Positions 36,361-45,397 of a stretch of 64,000 nucleotides of DNA are shown piece by piece; positions within the stretch are counted from its first letter, which is position 1, and each line of letters starts with the position of its first letter. The notes beneath the pieces are model-generated. The model searched no databases, had not been told where the DNA came from, and saw only the letters and a program-made list of their open reading frames with translations. A program made the position numbers and the translations under genes. The stretch comes from Bradyrhizobium amphicarpaeae (GTDB lineage Bacteria; Pseudomonadota; Alphaproteobacteria; Rhizobiales; Xanthobacteraceae): the NCBI RefSeq assembly GCF_002266435.3, contig NZ_CP029426.2, forward strand, positions 2,262,001 through 2,326,000, given 5' to 3'.

Positions 36361-37160
36361 TGCCGTCCGGGCCGGACGGGCGGCAGGCGCCGGGCGGGCT
36401 TCGTCCGCCGGGCCTCGCTTTGCTGCTTGCAGAAGCGCGCGGCCTGTTCGAATTCAACGCGAGTCTGCTGCTGTCGCCGGTCCTGATGCGCGCGCCCAAA
36501 GGCGACGGTCATCCGGTGCTGGCGCTGCCGGGCTTTCTGGCCAGTGACCTCTCGATGGCGCCGATGCGGCGCTACCTCGGCGAGCTCGGCTATGAGGCAC
36601 ATGCCTGGCGGATGGGCCGTAATCTCGGCGGGCTGGGGCGGATGCGGGAGTCGCTGCGCGCCCGTCTTTCCGAAATCCATGCTGCGAGTGGACGCAAGGT
36701 CAGCCTGGTGGGATGGAGCCTCGGTGGCGTCTATGCCCGCGACCTCGCGCTCCAGGCGTCCGACATGGTCCGCTATGTCATCACGCTCGGTAGCCCGTTT
36801 GCCAACGATGTGCGGGCGACCAACGCCACGCGGCTCTACGAGGCGCTGTCCGGCGAGCGGGTCGAGGATTTCGCCGAACTGCGGGAGGCGATCGCCGGCG
36901 ATCTGCCGGTGCCGGCGACATCGATCTATTCGCGGGCCGACGGTGTCGTGAATTGGCGGACCTGCCTGTTGCGCCCGTCAGACCGCGCCGAGAACATCGA
37001 AATTCACTTGGCGAGCCATCTCGGGCTCGGCGTCAACCCCGCGGCGCTGTGGGCCGTGGCCGACCGCCTGGCACAACCCGAAGGGGAATTCTCGCCATTT
37101 GATCGGACGGGGCCGTTTGCCATTGCATATGCCCCGCCGGAACAGGCAATATCGGCCTGA
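36360..37160 (+). CDS. Alpha/beta hydrolase (esterase/lipase-like), paralogue 1
   Basis: 266 residues. The nucleophile motif is GWSLGG with S120, preceded by GDGHPVLALPGFLASD, which would form the oxyanion side. The C-terminal part has a histidine in LASHLGLGVNP, probably the catalytic base. No signal peptide is present. It is clearly paralogous to the protein at 49455-50225: both share GDGHPVL-LPG, ASD, GWSLGG-YAR and VITLGSPFA. The first 15 residues (Pro/Gly-rich) are not shared and the start depends on the TAATG overlap. Likely substrate: an acyl ester or short PHA oligomer. Confidence 0.82.
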   Translation: MPSGPDGRQAPGGLRPPGLALLLAEARGLFEFNASLLLSPVLMRAPKGDGHPVLALPGFLASDLSMAPMRRYLGELGYEAHAWRMGRNLGGLGRMRESLRARLSEIHAASGRKVSLVGWSLGGVYARDLALQASDMVRYVITLGSPFANDVRATNATRLYEALSGERVEDFAELREAIAGDLPVPATSIYSRADGVVNWRTCLLRPSDRAENIEIHLASHLGLGVNPAALWAVADRLAQPEGEFSPFDRTGPFAIAYAPPEQAISA

Positions 37161-37207
37161 CGAGAAGCGCCGGCCAAGGCGCCCGTCAAATTCTGCGGGA
37201 GGGAACT

Positions 37208-38758
37208 ATGGCTGACGGTAAGAAGCTGTCGTCGCTGGACGCGTCGTTTCTTTATCTGGAAACGCCGGAGATGCCGATGCATGTCGGGAGCATGGCGATC
37301 TTTCGCCTGCCCGACGACTACAAGGGCGACTTCTTCGAAGACTTCAAGGCGATGATCGTCTCGCGCCTGCAGATCGCGCCGATCCTCAAAGCGCGCCTGG
37401 AGAAGGCGCCGCTCGACATCGATCATCCCTCCTGGGTCGAGGACGATCAGTTCGACATCGACCGTCACATCTTCCGCGCCAGCCTGCCTCAGCCGCGCGA
37501 CCGCGCTACGCTGGAGCGCATCGTCGGCTGGATGCATGCGAAGCTGCTGAACCGGGCGCGCCCGCTCTGGGAATTCTACGTGTTCGAGGGCATGAAGGAC
37601 AACGAGGTCGGGCTCTATTCCAAGATGCACCATGCCGCCATCGACGGCGGCGCCGGCGCGGCACTCACCAACATGATCTACGACATCTCGCCGATCCCGC
37701 GGAAGGTCGAGCCGCCGGCGGCAGGCACCAAGTCCGGACAGGAGCCGCGCGACATCGCGGCGAACCTGCTCGATTCCTATCAGCAGCTCTTCACCCAGCC
37801 GCTCGATGCTTCGGCGGCCGCGAAGAACCTGCAGTTGCCGCGCACCGGCAAGAGCGACATCGGCTCGATCCTGTTCGACAACGCGATGTACCAGATCGAG
37901 AGCGCGGTGCGCTTCGCCGGCAACATCCCGACCGTGCTCAAGAGCGTGTCCGACGTGCTCGGCAAGGTCGCCGATCCCAAATCGCGCGAGAGCCTTGCCA
38001 GCATGGTGTCGCCGCCGACCATGCTCAACAAGACCATCTCCTCGGAGCGGAGCTTTGCCGGCGTGTCGATCCCGCTGTCGCGGGCGAAGGCGCTGGCCAA
38101 GCAGGCCGGCGGCAAGCTCAACGACGTCGTGCTGGCGCTCGCCTCCGGCGTGGTCCGGCGTTACCTGAAGGAGTACAGCACGCTGCCGGCGAAATCGCTG
38201 ACCGCGGCGGTGCCGATCTCGCTGCGCGAGGAGGGCAACACCGAGGCCAACAACCAGGTGTTCGGCATGATCTGCGCGATCGCGACCAACGTCGACGATC
38301 CCAAGGCGCGGCTGGAGACCATCATCGCGCAATCGACCAAGTCCAAGGAGATGTCGCACCCCCTGCGTGCGCTGATGCCCCAGGTCTCCAACATCTCGAT
38401 GCTGGGCGCGCCGATCATGGTGCAGATCCTGGCGCTGCTCTACAGCCGCTCTAACCTGTCGGACGTGCTGCCGCCGGCCGCCAACATCACCGTGTCCAAC
38501 GTGCCGGGGCCGCGGCAGACGCTTTATGCCGCCGGCGCGGAGCTGTTGCACATCTTCCCGGTCTCGATCTCGACCCACGGGCAGGCGCTCAACATCACCG
38601 TGCAGAGCTATCGCGACCAGCTCGATTTCGGCTTCATCGTCGGCGCCAACATCATTCCGCATGTGCAGGTGATGTGCGACATGTTGCCGGAGGAGTTCGC
38701 CGCGCTGGAGGCGGCCTACACGCCGCCGGTGGCGGATATCAAGGGCGCCGCCGAATAG
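37208..38758 (+). CDS. Wax ester synthase / diacylglycerol acyltransferase (WS/DGAT)
   Basis: 516 residues. The condensing-enzyme active-site motif HHAAIDGG begins at H141, with the catalytic second histidine at H142 and D146-G147. The family PLWEFYVFEG segment precedes it and NVPGPRQTLYAAGAELL lies in the C-terminal half. The enzyme transfers acyl-CoA to long-chain alcohols or diacylglycerol, making storage wax esters or triacylglycerol. The protein starts MADGKKLSSLDASFLYLE with GGGAGGG upstream. It shares the plus-strand run with a hydrolase before it and an epoxide hydrolase eleven bases after it. Confidence 0.92.
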   Translation: MADGKKLSSLDASFLYLETPEMPMHVGSMAIFRLPDDYKGDFFEDFKAMIVSRLQIAPILKARLEKAPLDIDHPSWVEDDQFDIDRHIFRASLPQPRDRATLERIVGWMHAKLLNRARPLWEFYVFEGMKDNEVGLYSKMHHAAIDGGAGAALTNMIYDISPIPRKVEPPAAGTKSGQEPRDIAANLLDSYQQLFTQPLDASAAAKNLQLPRTGKSDIGSILFDNAMYQIESAVRFAGNIPTVLKSVSDVLGKVADPKSRESLASMVSPPTMLNKTISSERSFAGVSIPLSRAKALAKQAGGKLNDVVLALASGVVRRYLKEYSTLPAKSLTAAVPISLREEGNTEANNQVFGMICAIATNVDDPKARLETIIAQSTKSKEMSHPLRALMPQVSNISMLGAPIMVQILALLYSRSNLSDVLPPAANITVSNVPGPRQTLYAAGAELLHIFPVSISTHGQALNITVQSYRDQLDFGFIVGANIIPHVQVMCDMLPEEFAALEAAYTPPVADIKGAAE

Positions 38759-38768
38759 GAATGTCTCA

Positions 38769-39764
38769 ATGATTGAAATGCCGCCGCTCAAGTTCGCGAC
38801 GACGAACGGAATCCGCATGGGCTATTACGAGGCGGGGCCTGTCACCGACAAGCCGCCGGTGGTGCTGTGTCACGGCTGGCCCGAGCTCGCTTTCTCCTGG
38901 CGCCACCAGATCAAGGCGCTGAGCGAGGCCGGCATTCGCGTGATCGCGCCGGACCAGCGCGGCTATGGCGCGACCGACCGGCCCGAGGCGGTCGAGGACT
39001 ACGACATGGAGCATCTGACCGGCGATCTCGTCGGGCTGCTCGATCATCTCGGGATCGACAAGGCGATCTTCGTTGGTCACGACTGGGGCGGCTTCGTGGT
39101 CTGGCAGATGCCGCTGCGCCACCCCTCGCGCGTCGCCGGTGTCGTCGGCGTCAACACCCCGCATTGGGACCGCGCGCCGATCGATCCCATCGCGCTGTTC
39201 CGCCAGCGCTTCGGCGACCAGATGTACATCGTCCAGTTCCAGGATCCCGCGCGCGAGCCGGACAGGATCTTCGGCAGCCGCGTCGAGCAGACATTCGACG
39301 CCTTCATGCGCAAGCCGATGGCGCGGCCCGCGGCGAAGCCGGACGAGCCGCCGATTGCCGGCGTCGGCGCCTCGGCGAAGACCAATCTCGCCTTCCCGCA
39401 GATGATCGCGGCTTATGACGCCAAGGTCGATCCGCGCACGCCGATCCTGTCGGCCGACGAGAAGAAGGTGTTCGTCGACACTTTCACGAAGACCGGATTC
39501 ACCGGCGGCATCAACTGGTATCGTAACTTTACCCGCAATTGGGAACGCGCAAAGGGACTGGATCATCACATCCATGTGCCGTCCTTGATGATCATGGCGG
39601 AGAACGATGCCGTGCTGCCGCCCTCGGCCGCCGACGGCATGGAAAAGCTGATCGGCGATCTTGAGAAGTATCTGGTGAAGGATAGCGGCCATTGGACGCA
39701 GCAGGAGAAGCCGGAAGAGGTCAGCGCCAAGCTGATCGAATGGCGTAGAAGGCGGTTTGGCTAA
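38769..39764 (+). CDS. Epoxide hydrolase-like alpha/beta hydrolase
   Basis: 331 residues. The HGWPE oxyanion motif is at 35-39. The nucleophile elbow VGHDWGG has Asp (D105) rather than Ser, as in epoxide hydrolases and haloalkane dehalogenases. RGYGATDRP is the typical loop that follows HGWP. Tyr in NWYRNFTRNW is a candidate ring-opening residue, and the C-terminal SGHWTQQEKPEEV supplies the catalytic His. It probably hydrolyses fatty-acid or aromatic epoxides. The CYP102-type oxygenase gene follows after one repeat, which suggests that it detoxifies an epoxide made by that P450. Confidence 0.88.
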   Translation: MIEMPPLKFATTNGIRMGYYEAGPVTDKPPVVLCHGWPELAFSWRHQIKALSEAGIRVIAPDQRGYGATDRPEAVEDYDMEHLTGDLVGLLDHLGIDKAIFVGHDWGGFVVWQMPLRHPSRVAGVVGVNTPHWDRAPIDPIALFRQRFGDQMYIVQFQDPAREPDRIFGSRVEQTFDAFMRKPMARPAAKPDEPPIAGVGASAKTNLAFPQMIAAYDAKVDPRTPILSADEKKVFVDTFTKTGFTGGINWYRNFTRNWERAKGLDHHIHVPSLMIMAENDAVLPPSAADGMEKLIGDLEKYLVKDSGHWTQQEKPEEVSAKLIEWRRRRFG

Positions 39765-39780
39765 TCGTTGTTGCGAGCTC

Positions 39781-39861
39781 GTCATTGGAGCGAAGCGACG
39801 ATGCAATCCAAGCTGCCTCCGCGGATACTGTTCTGGATTGCTTCGCTTCGCTCGCAATGAC
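39781..39861. repeat. Palindromic intergenic repeat, family B copy 2
   Basis: Left end GTCATTGGAGCGAAGCGACG and right end CGCTTCGCTCGCAATGAC, with inner GCAATCCA / TGGATTGC arms. It lies between the epoxide hydrolase and CYP102 genes. Confidence 0.85.
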
Positions 39862-39896
39862 GGCAGAGAATATCGAGGCAGGGGGAATCATTTTTA

Positions 39897-42800
39897 ATGT
39901 CATCCAAGAACCGTCTGGACCCGATCCCGCACCCGCCGACCAAGCCCGTGGTCGGCAACATGCTGTCGCTGGATTCGGCTGCTCCCGTGCAGCATTTGAC
40001 GCGGCTCGCCAAGGAACTGGGTCCGATCTTCTGGCTCGACATGATGGGTTCGCCGATCGTCGTCGTCTCCGGACACGATCTGGTCGACGAGCTCTCCGAC
40101 GAGAAGCGCTTCGACAAGACGGTGCGTGGCGCGCTGCGGCGCGTGCGCGCGGTCGGCGGCGACGGCCTGTTCACGGCCGACACCCGGGAGCCGAACTGGA
40201 GCAAGGCGCACAATATCCTGCTGCAGCCCTTCGGCAACCGCGCCATGCAGTCCTATCATCCGAGCATGGTCGATATCGCCGAGCAGCTCGTACAGAAATG
40301 GGAGCGGCTCAACGCCGACGACGAGATCGACGTCGTCCACGATATGACCGCGCTGACGCTGGACACGATCGGCCTGTGCGGTTTCGACTACCGCTTCAAC
40401 TCCTTCTACCGGAGCGACTACCATCCCTACGTCGAATCGCTGGTGCGCTCGCTCGAAACCATCATGATGACGCGCGGTCTTCCGTTCGAGCAGATCTGGA
40501 TGCAGAAGCGGCGCAAGACTCTCGTCGAAGACGTCGCCTTCATGAACAAGATGGTCGACGAGATCATCGCCGAGCGCCGCAAGAGCGCGGAGGGGATCGA
40601 CGACAAGAAGGACATGCTGGCGGCGATGATGACCGGCGTCGATCGCTCGACCGGCGAGCAGCTCGACGACGTCAACATCCGCTACCAGATCAACACCTTC
40701 CTGATCGCGGGCCACGAGACCACCAGCGGGCTGTTGTCCTACACGCTCTATGCGCTGCTCAAGCATCCGGAGATCCTCAAGAAGGCCTATGACGAGGTCG
40801 ATCGCGTCTTCGGGCCCAACGTCGATGCCAAGCCGACCTACCAGCAGGTGACCCAGCTCACCTACATCACGCAGATCCTGAAAGAGGCGCTGCGGCTGTG
40901 GCCGCCGGCGCCGGCCTACGGCATCTCGCCGCTCAAGGACGAGACGCTCGGTGGCGGCAAGTACAAGCTCCGCAAGGGCACCTTCACCACCATCCTGGTG
41001 ACGGCGCTGCATCGCGATCCCAGCGTCTGGGGGCCGAATCCGGATGCGTTCGATCCCGAGAATTTCAGCCGCGAGGCGGAAGCCAAGCGGCCGGTCAATG
41101 CCTGGAAGCCGTTCGGCAACGGCCAGCGCGCCTGCATCGGTCGCGGCTTTGCCATGCACGAGGCGGCGCTGGCTCTGGGCATGATCCTGCAGCGGTTCAA
41201 GCTGATCGACCATCAGCGCTATCAGATGCATTTGAAGGAAACGCTGACGATGAAGCCGGAAGGCTTCAAGATCAAGGTTCGTCCGCGCGCCGATCGCGAG
41301 CGCGGAGCTTATGGCGGGCCGATTGCGGCATCCAGTTCAGCGGCGAAGGCGCCGCGCCAGCCGACGGCGCGCCCCGGCCACAACACGCCGATGCTGGTGC
41401 TGTACGGCTCCAATCTCGGCACGGCGGAAGAACTCGCGACGCGCATGGCCGATCTCGCCGAGATCAACGGCTTTGCCGTGCATCTCGGCCCGCTCGACGA
41501 ATATGTCGGCAAGCTGCCGCAGGAGGGCGGCGTGCTGATCATCTGCGCCTCCTACAACGGTGCGCCGCCCGACAACGCGACGCAGTTCGTCAAATGGCTC
41601 GGCAGCGATTTGCCGAAGGACGCCTTTGCCGGCGTGCGCTACGCCGTGTTCGGCTGCGGCAACAGCGACTGGGCTGCGACCTATCAATCGGTGCCGCGCC
41701 TGATCGACGAGCAATTGTCGGCGCATGGCGCGCGCGCGGTTTATCCGCGCGGCGAGGGCGATGCGCGCAGCGATCTCGACGGCCAGTTCCAGAAATGGTT
41801 CCCGGCGGCCGCGCAGGTCGCGACCAAGGAATTTGGTATCGACTGGAATTTCACCCGCACCGCCGAGGACGACCCGCTCTATGCGATCGAGCCGGTCGCG
41901 GCGACCGCCGTCAACACGCTCGTCGCGCAGGGCGGCGCTGTCGCGATGAAGGTGCTCGCCAACGACGAGCTCCAGAACAAGGCTGGGTCCAATCCGTCGG
42001 AGCGCTCGACGCGCCATATCGAGGTGCAGCTGCCCTCCAACGTCACCTATCGCGTCGGCGACCATCTCAGCGTCGTCCCGCGCAACGATCCGACCCTGGT
42101 GGATTCGGTCGCCCGCCGCTTCGGTTTCCTGCCGGCCGACCAGATCAGGCTGCAGGTTGCCGAGGGCCGCCGCGCACAGCTGCCGGTGGGGGATGCCGTG
42201 TCAGTCGGCCGCCTGCTCAGCGAGTTCGTCGAACTGCAGCAGGTTGCGACGCGCAAGCAGATCCAGATCATGGCGGAGCACACCCGCTGTCCCGTCACCA
42301 AGCCGAAGCTGCTGGCCTTTGTCGGCGAAGAGGCTGAGCCGCTCGAGCGTTACCGCGCCGAGATCCTGGCCAGGCGCAAATCGGTGTTCGACCTGCTGCT
42401 CGAACATCCGGCCTGCGAATTGCCGTTCCATGTCTATCTGGAAATGCTCTCGCTGCTGGCGCCGCGCTATTACTCGATCTCGTCCTCGCCGTCGGTCGAC
42501 CCGGCGCGATGCAGCGTCACCGTTGGCGTGGTCGAAGGGCCGGCCGCCTCGGGGCGCGGCACCTACAAGGGCATCTGCTCGAACTATCTCGCCAATCGCC
42601 GCGTGGGCGATGCAATCTACGCCACCGTGCGCGAGACCAAGGCCGGCTTCCGGCTTCCCGACGATCCAACCGTGCCGATCATCATGATCGGCCCGGGCAC
42701 CGGCCTCGCACCGTTCCGCGGCTTCCTCCAGGAGCGCGCGGCGCGCAAGGCGAAGGGCGCCACCCTCGGACCCGCGATGCTGTTCTTCGGATGCCGCCAT

Positions 42801-43133
42801 CCCGACCAGGATTTCCTCTACGCGGATGAACTGAAGGCGCTGGCGGCGGGGGGCATCACCGAGTTGTTCACGGCGTTCTCGCGCGCGGATGGTCCGAAGA
42901 CCTATGTGCAGCACGTGCTTGCCGCGCAGAAGGACAAGATCTGGCCGCTGATCGAGCAGGGCGCAATCGTCTATGTCTGCGGCGACGGCGGCAGGATGGA
43001 GCCTGACGTGAAGGCGGCACTGGTCGCGATCCATCGCGAGAAGAGCGGCAGTGATGCAGCCGCCAGCGCACGCTGGATCGAGGAGATGGGTACGACGAAC
43101 CGCTATGTGCTCGACGTCTGGGCGGGCGGATAG
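39897..43133 (+). CDS. Self-sufficient cytochrome P450-reductase fusion (CYP102 type)
   Basis: 1078 residues, the size of P450-BM3-type enzymes. The P450 domain spans 1 to about 465: I-helix AGHETTS, ExxR in KEALRLWPP, heme loop FGNGQRACIG with C413. The linker is proline- and alanine-rich (about 470-495). The FMN flavodoxin domain begins MLVLYGSNLGTAEELATRM (about 500-640). The FAD/NADPH reductase has RYYSISSSPS, the NADPH-binding IGPGTGLAPFRGFLQER and YVCGDGGRMEPDV. Enzymes of this class hydroxylate or epoxidise fatty acids with NADPH. No start ambiguity: the ATG at 39897 precedes a standard N-terminus, although the ribosome-binding site is weak. The epoxide hydrolase upstream is a likely partner. 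Confidence 0.95.
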   Translation: MSSKNRLDPIPHPPTKPVVGNMLSLDSAAPVQHLTRLAKELGPIFWLDMMGSPIVVVSGHDLVDELSDEKRFDKTVRGALRRVRAVGGDGLFTADTREPNWSKAHNILLQPFGNRAMQSYHPSMVDIAEQLVQKWERLNADDEIDVVHDMTALTLDTIGLCGFDYRFNSFYRSDYHPYVESLVRSLETIMMTRGLPFEQIWMQKRRKTLVEDVAFMNKMVDEIIAERRKSAEGIDDKKDMLAAMMTGVDRSTGEQLDDVNIRYQINTFLIAGHETTSGLLSYTLYALLKHPEILKKAYDEVDRVFGPNVDAKPTYQQVTQLTYITQILKEALRLWPPAPAYGISPLKDETLGGGKYKLRKGTFTTILVTALHRDPSVWGPNPDAFDPENFSREAEAKRPVNAWKPFGNGQRACIGRGFAMHEAALALGMILQRFKLIDHQRYQMHLKETLTMKPEGFKIKVRPRADRERGAYGGPIAASSSAAKAPRQPTARPGHNTPMLVLYGSNLGTAEELATRMADLAEINGFAVHLGPLDEYVGKLPQEGGVLIICASYNGAPPDNATQFVKWLGSDLPKDAFAGVRYAVFGCGNSDWAATYQSVPRLIDEQLSAHGARAVYPRGEGDARSDLDGQFQKWFPAAAQVATKEFGIDWNFTRTAEDDPLYAIEPVAATAVNTLVAQGGAVAMKVLANDELQNKAGSNPSERSTRHIEVQLPSNVTYRVGDHLSVVPRNDPTLVDSVARRFGFLPADQIRLQVAEGRRAQLPVGDAVSVGRLLSEFVELQQVATRKQIQIMAEHTRCPVTKPKLLAFVGEEAEPLERYRAEILARRKSVFDLLLEHPACELPFHVYLEMLSLLAPRYYSISSSPSVDPARCSVTVGVVEGPAASGRGTYKGICSNYLANRRVGDAIYATVRETKAGFRLPDDPTVPIIMIGPGTGLAPFRGFLQERAARKAKGATLGPAMLFFGCRHPDQDFLYADELKALAAGGITELFTAFSRADGPKTYVQHVLAAQKDKIWPLIEQGAIVYVCGDGGRMEPDVKAALVAIHREKSGSDAAASARWIEEMGTTNRYVLDVWAGG

Positions 43134-43149
43134 GCGAAGATGACCCTCG

Positions 43150-43232
43150 TGGCGCCCGGATGAGCAAAGCGACATCCGGGATCTCGCGGCACGAGCGGTC
43201 CCGGGTATCGCGTCGCTCACCCGGGCTACGAA
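43150..43232. repeat. Palindromic intergenic repeat, family D (CCCGGATGAG)
   Basis: CGCCCGGATGAGCAAAGCGA faces TCGCGTCGCTCACCCGGGC across a short centre with further CCGGGA / TCCCGG arms. Only one copy occurs in this window. It occupies the 121-base gap after the CYP102 gene and may double as its transcription end. Confidence 0.6.
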
Positions 43233-43254
43233 GTATTCATGCTAAACGTCTCCC

Positions 43255-43929
43255 ATGATTCCCTGGGAAAAAATCGACACCGCCAAAATCCCCGGCTCCG
43301 ACGAAGAACTCCGCCTGATGCGGCGGGGCAAGGAGTTCTCCATCAAGCTCGGCACCAACGAGCTGATGAACAACCGGCTGTCGGGCTCGGAGGCCGCGCT
43401 CGCAACGCTCGCGGCGAAGCAGATCGAGAAGGTTGCAAAGCCCGCCGTCCTGATCGGCGGCCTCGGCATGGGCTTTACGCTGCGTGCAGCGCTGACCGTG
43501 CTCGGGCCCAAGGCGAAGATCGTGGTTTCCGAGCTCGTGCCCGCGGTGGTCGCCTGGGCGCGAGGCCCGATGGCCGAGGTCTTCGGCGACAGCCTTGATG
43601 ATGCCAGGGTGAAGATTCGGGAAATCGACGTCGGCGAAGTCATCCGTGCCAAGAGCTCGGCCTTCGACGCCATCCTCCTCGACGTTGACAACGGGCCGGA
43701 AGGGCTGACCCGCAAGGGCAATGATGCGCTCTACAGCGCGAGTGGATTGCAGGCGGCGAAGACGGCGCTGCGGCCGGGCGGGGTGCTGGCCGTCTGGTCA
43801 TCGGGACCCAATGATGCCTTCACCAAGCGCCTTCGCAGGGCCGGCTTCGACGTCAATGAAGTGGCCGTCCGCGCCACCGGCAGGGGCGGCGGTGCGCGCC
43901 ACGTAATCTGGCTCGCGAAGAAGGCCTAA
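43255..43929 (+). CDS. Spermidine-synthase-like methyltransferase-fold protein
   Basis: 224 residues. A Rossmann core with VLIGGLGMGFTLRAAL (SAM-type glycine loop, about 66-81), VVSELVPAVVAWAR, then AILLDVDNGPEGL at the substrate aspartate position, matches spermidine synthase-like proteins rather than true polyamine aminopropyltransferases, which are longer. The N-terminal tetramerisation sheet is short. It is monocistronic, between the CYP102 gene and a convergent hydrolase gene. Its substrate is unknown. Confidence 0.72.
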   Translation: MIPWEKIDTAKIPGSDEELRLMRRGKEFSIKLGTNELMNNRLSGSEAALATLAAKQIEKVAKPAVLIGGLGMGFTLRAALTVLGPKAKIVVSELVPAVVAWARGPMAEVFGDSLDDARVKIREIDVGEVIRAKSSAFDAILLDVDNGPEGLTRKGNDALYSASGLQAAKTALRPGGVLAVWSSGPNDAFTKRLRRAGFDVNEVAVRATGRGGGARHVIWLAKKA

Positions 43930-43938
43930 GCAGCAGCT

Positions 43939-44853
43939 TTACGCCGCCTGCGCCGTCGCGCTATGCGCGTGCTTGTCGATGGCCCCGATGATCTCCGGCC
44001 AGAACCGCATCGGCAGCGCGTGGCCCATGCCGTCGATCATCAGCAGTTTTGCGTTCGGAATCGACGCCGCCGTGTCCTTGCCGCCCTCCGGCCGCACCAG
44101 CGGATCGACGGTGCCGTGAATGACGAGCGTCGGCGTCTGCACGGCGTGCAGCCGTTCCTTGCGGCTGCCGGAGGCGAGCACGGCGCGGAGCTGGCGGCCG
44201 ACGCCGGCCGGATTGAGCCCGCGCGCGAACACGCGCTCGGCGCGTTCAGGGTCGAGCGCTTCCTCCTCCGGGAAATGTCCGGCGCGCAACACCTTCCAGG
44301 TCTGGCCGTAGCGAACGATGAACTCCTCCTTGCTGCGCGGTGGCGGCGCCATCAGCATTGCGGCGGCCTCGCGCGTCGGCGGCGGCACGCGCGGATTGCC
44401 TGTCGTCGACATGATCGACGTCAGTGAGCGGACACGGTGCGGAAACGACAACGTGACCTCCTGCGCGATCATGCCGCCCATGGATGCGCCGACCAGATGC
44501 GCCGATCTGATGCCGAGCGCATCCATCAGCCCGACCGTGTCTTTCGCCATGTCGATCAGCCTGTAGGTTGCGTCGACGGGAATCCTGAGGAAGCGCAGCT
44601 TCAGCAGCTCGAGCGGCGTCAACCGCTTGCCGCCGGTGAGATGACTGGACTTGCCGATGTCGCGATTGTCGAAGCGGATCACGCGAAAGCCGCGCGCGGC
44701 AAGCTGCTCGCAGAACGCATCGTCCCAATGGATCATCTGCGCCCCGAGCCCCATGATCAGCAGCAGCGGTTCGGCATTGTCGTTGCCGAAGATCTCGTAG
44801 CAGATGTCGATGCCGTTGGCGCGGACGGTCTGGGGCGGCTGATGGGCGGTCAC
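43939..44853 (-). CDS. Alpha/beta hydrolase (serine type)
   Basis: 304 residues. The nucleophile is S124 in GASMGG. LIMGLGAQMIHWDDAFC precedes it as the oxyanion region, and FDNRDIGKSS is the typical following strand. Near the C-terminus, GTVDPLVRPEGG supplies the Asp and DGMGHALPM the His. There is no signal peptide. It is divergent from phaE with a 160-base control region. Comparable proteins act on esters, lactones or PHA-derived oligomers; the substrate here is not determined. Confidence 0.85.
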   Translation of the reverse strand: MTAHQPPQTVRANGIDICYEIFGNDNAEPLLLIMGLGAQMIHWDDAFCEQLAARGFRVIRFDNRDIGKSSHLTGGKRLTPLELLKLRFLRIPVDATYRLIDMAKDTVGLMDALGIRSAHLVGASMGGMIAQEVTLSFPHRVRSLTSIMSTTGNPRVPPPTREAAAMLMAPPPRSKEEFIVRYGQTWKVLRAGHFPEEEALDPERAERVFARGLNPAGVGRQLRAVLASGSRKERLHAVQTPTLVIHGTVDPLVRPEGGKDTAASIPNAKLLMIDGMGHALPMRFWPEIIGAIDKHAHSATAQAA

Positions 44854-44938
44854 GGGCGTTCCCTCTCTGCTTGCTGATGCTGTATCGCACGGTTTCCTGT
44901 TGCAATGAAGCTACGCGACACTCAGCCGCTGACCCCGG

Positions 44939-44967
44939 TTGACCACTCCCTCGCAACGGTGTCGTAT
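44939..44967 (+). promoter_or_regulatory. Candidate promoter of the phaE-phaC operon
   Basis: TTGACC (44939-44944) and TCGTAT (44962-44967) with 17 bases between, 46 bases before the phaE start. Read by eye only. Confidence 0.3.
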
Positions 44968-45013
44968 GGCGGAAAGAAGGGGCATCGAAGCTCTCGATAT
45001 CAGGAGGACGCCG

Positions 45014-45397
45014 ATGACCGACAAGACCAACGACCCCGTTGCCATGTGGCAGAAGATGATGGGCGAGATGGAGAAGGGGTTCAACTCCTTCGCCAACCAG
45101 GCCATGTCCTCGCCCGAGTTTTCACAGGCGATGAACCGCGCGGGCGGTGTTGCTGCAGGTGCTCAGAAGCAGCTCGGCGAGCTCATGGAGAAATATCTGG
45201 TCTCGATGAACCTGCCGAGCCGGGAGCAGGTCACCGGTCTTGCCGAACGGCTGCAGTCGGTCGAAGCTCAGATCGGCGAGATCAAGTCGATGCTGAGCCG
45301 GATGGCTGCGAGTTCCGGGATCCCGTCGGACATGGACGGCGCGCCGCGACCACCGCGGACGAAGCGCCCGCCTTCCGAAAGCGGAGAGCCGACATGA
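45014..45397 (+). CDS. phaE: PhaE-like subunit of a class III polyhydroxyalkanoate synthase (short)
   Basis: 127 residues with AGGAGG at optimal distance. The sequence is helical (MWQKMMGEMEKGFNSFANQA, then a coiled-coil-like EQVTGLAERLQSVEAQIGEIKSML) and ends in a proline/basic tail. It is much shorter than classical PhaE (about 350 residues) and retains essentially the C-terminal helical part. The stop overlaps the phaC start (ATGA), so the two are made in a fixed ratio. Role inferred from this coupling and the helix pattern: activation and granule association of PhaC. Confidence 0.65.
   Translation: MTDKTNDPVAMWQKMMGEMEKGFNSFANQAMSSPEFSQAMNRAGGVAAGAQKQLGELMEKYLVSMNLPSREQVTGLAERLQSVEAQIGEIKSMLSRMAASSGIPSDMDGAPRPPRTKRPPSESGEPT

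Noticed and set aside
43150..43232. A small RNA or CRISPR-like repeat after the CYP102 gene
   Set aside because: It is a single palindromic element without regular spacers. It resembles other dispersed intergenic repeats.
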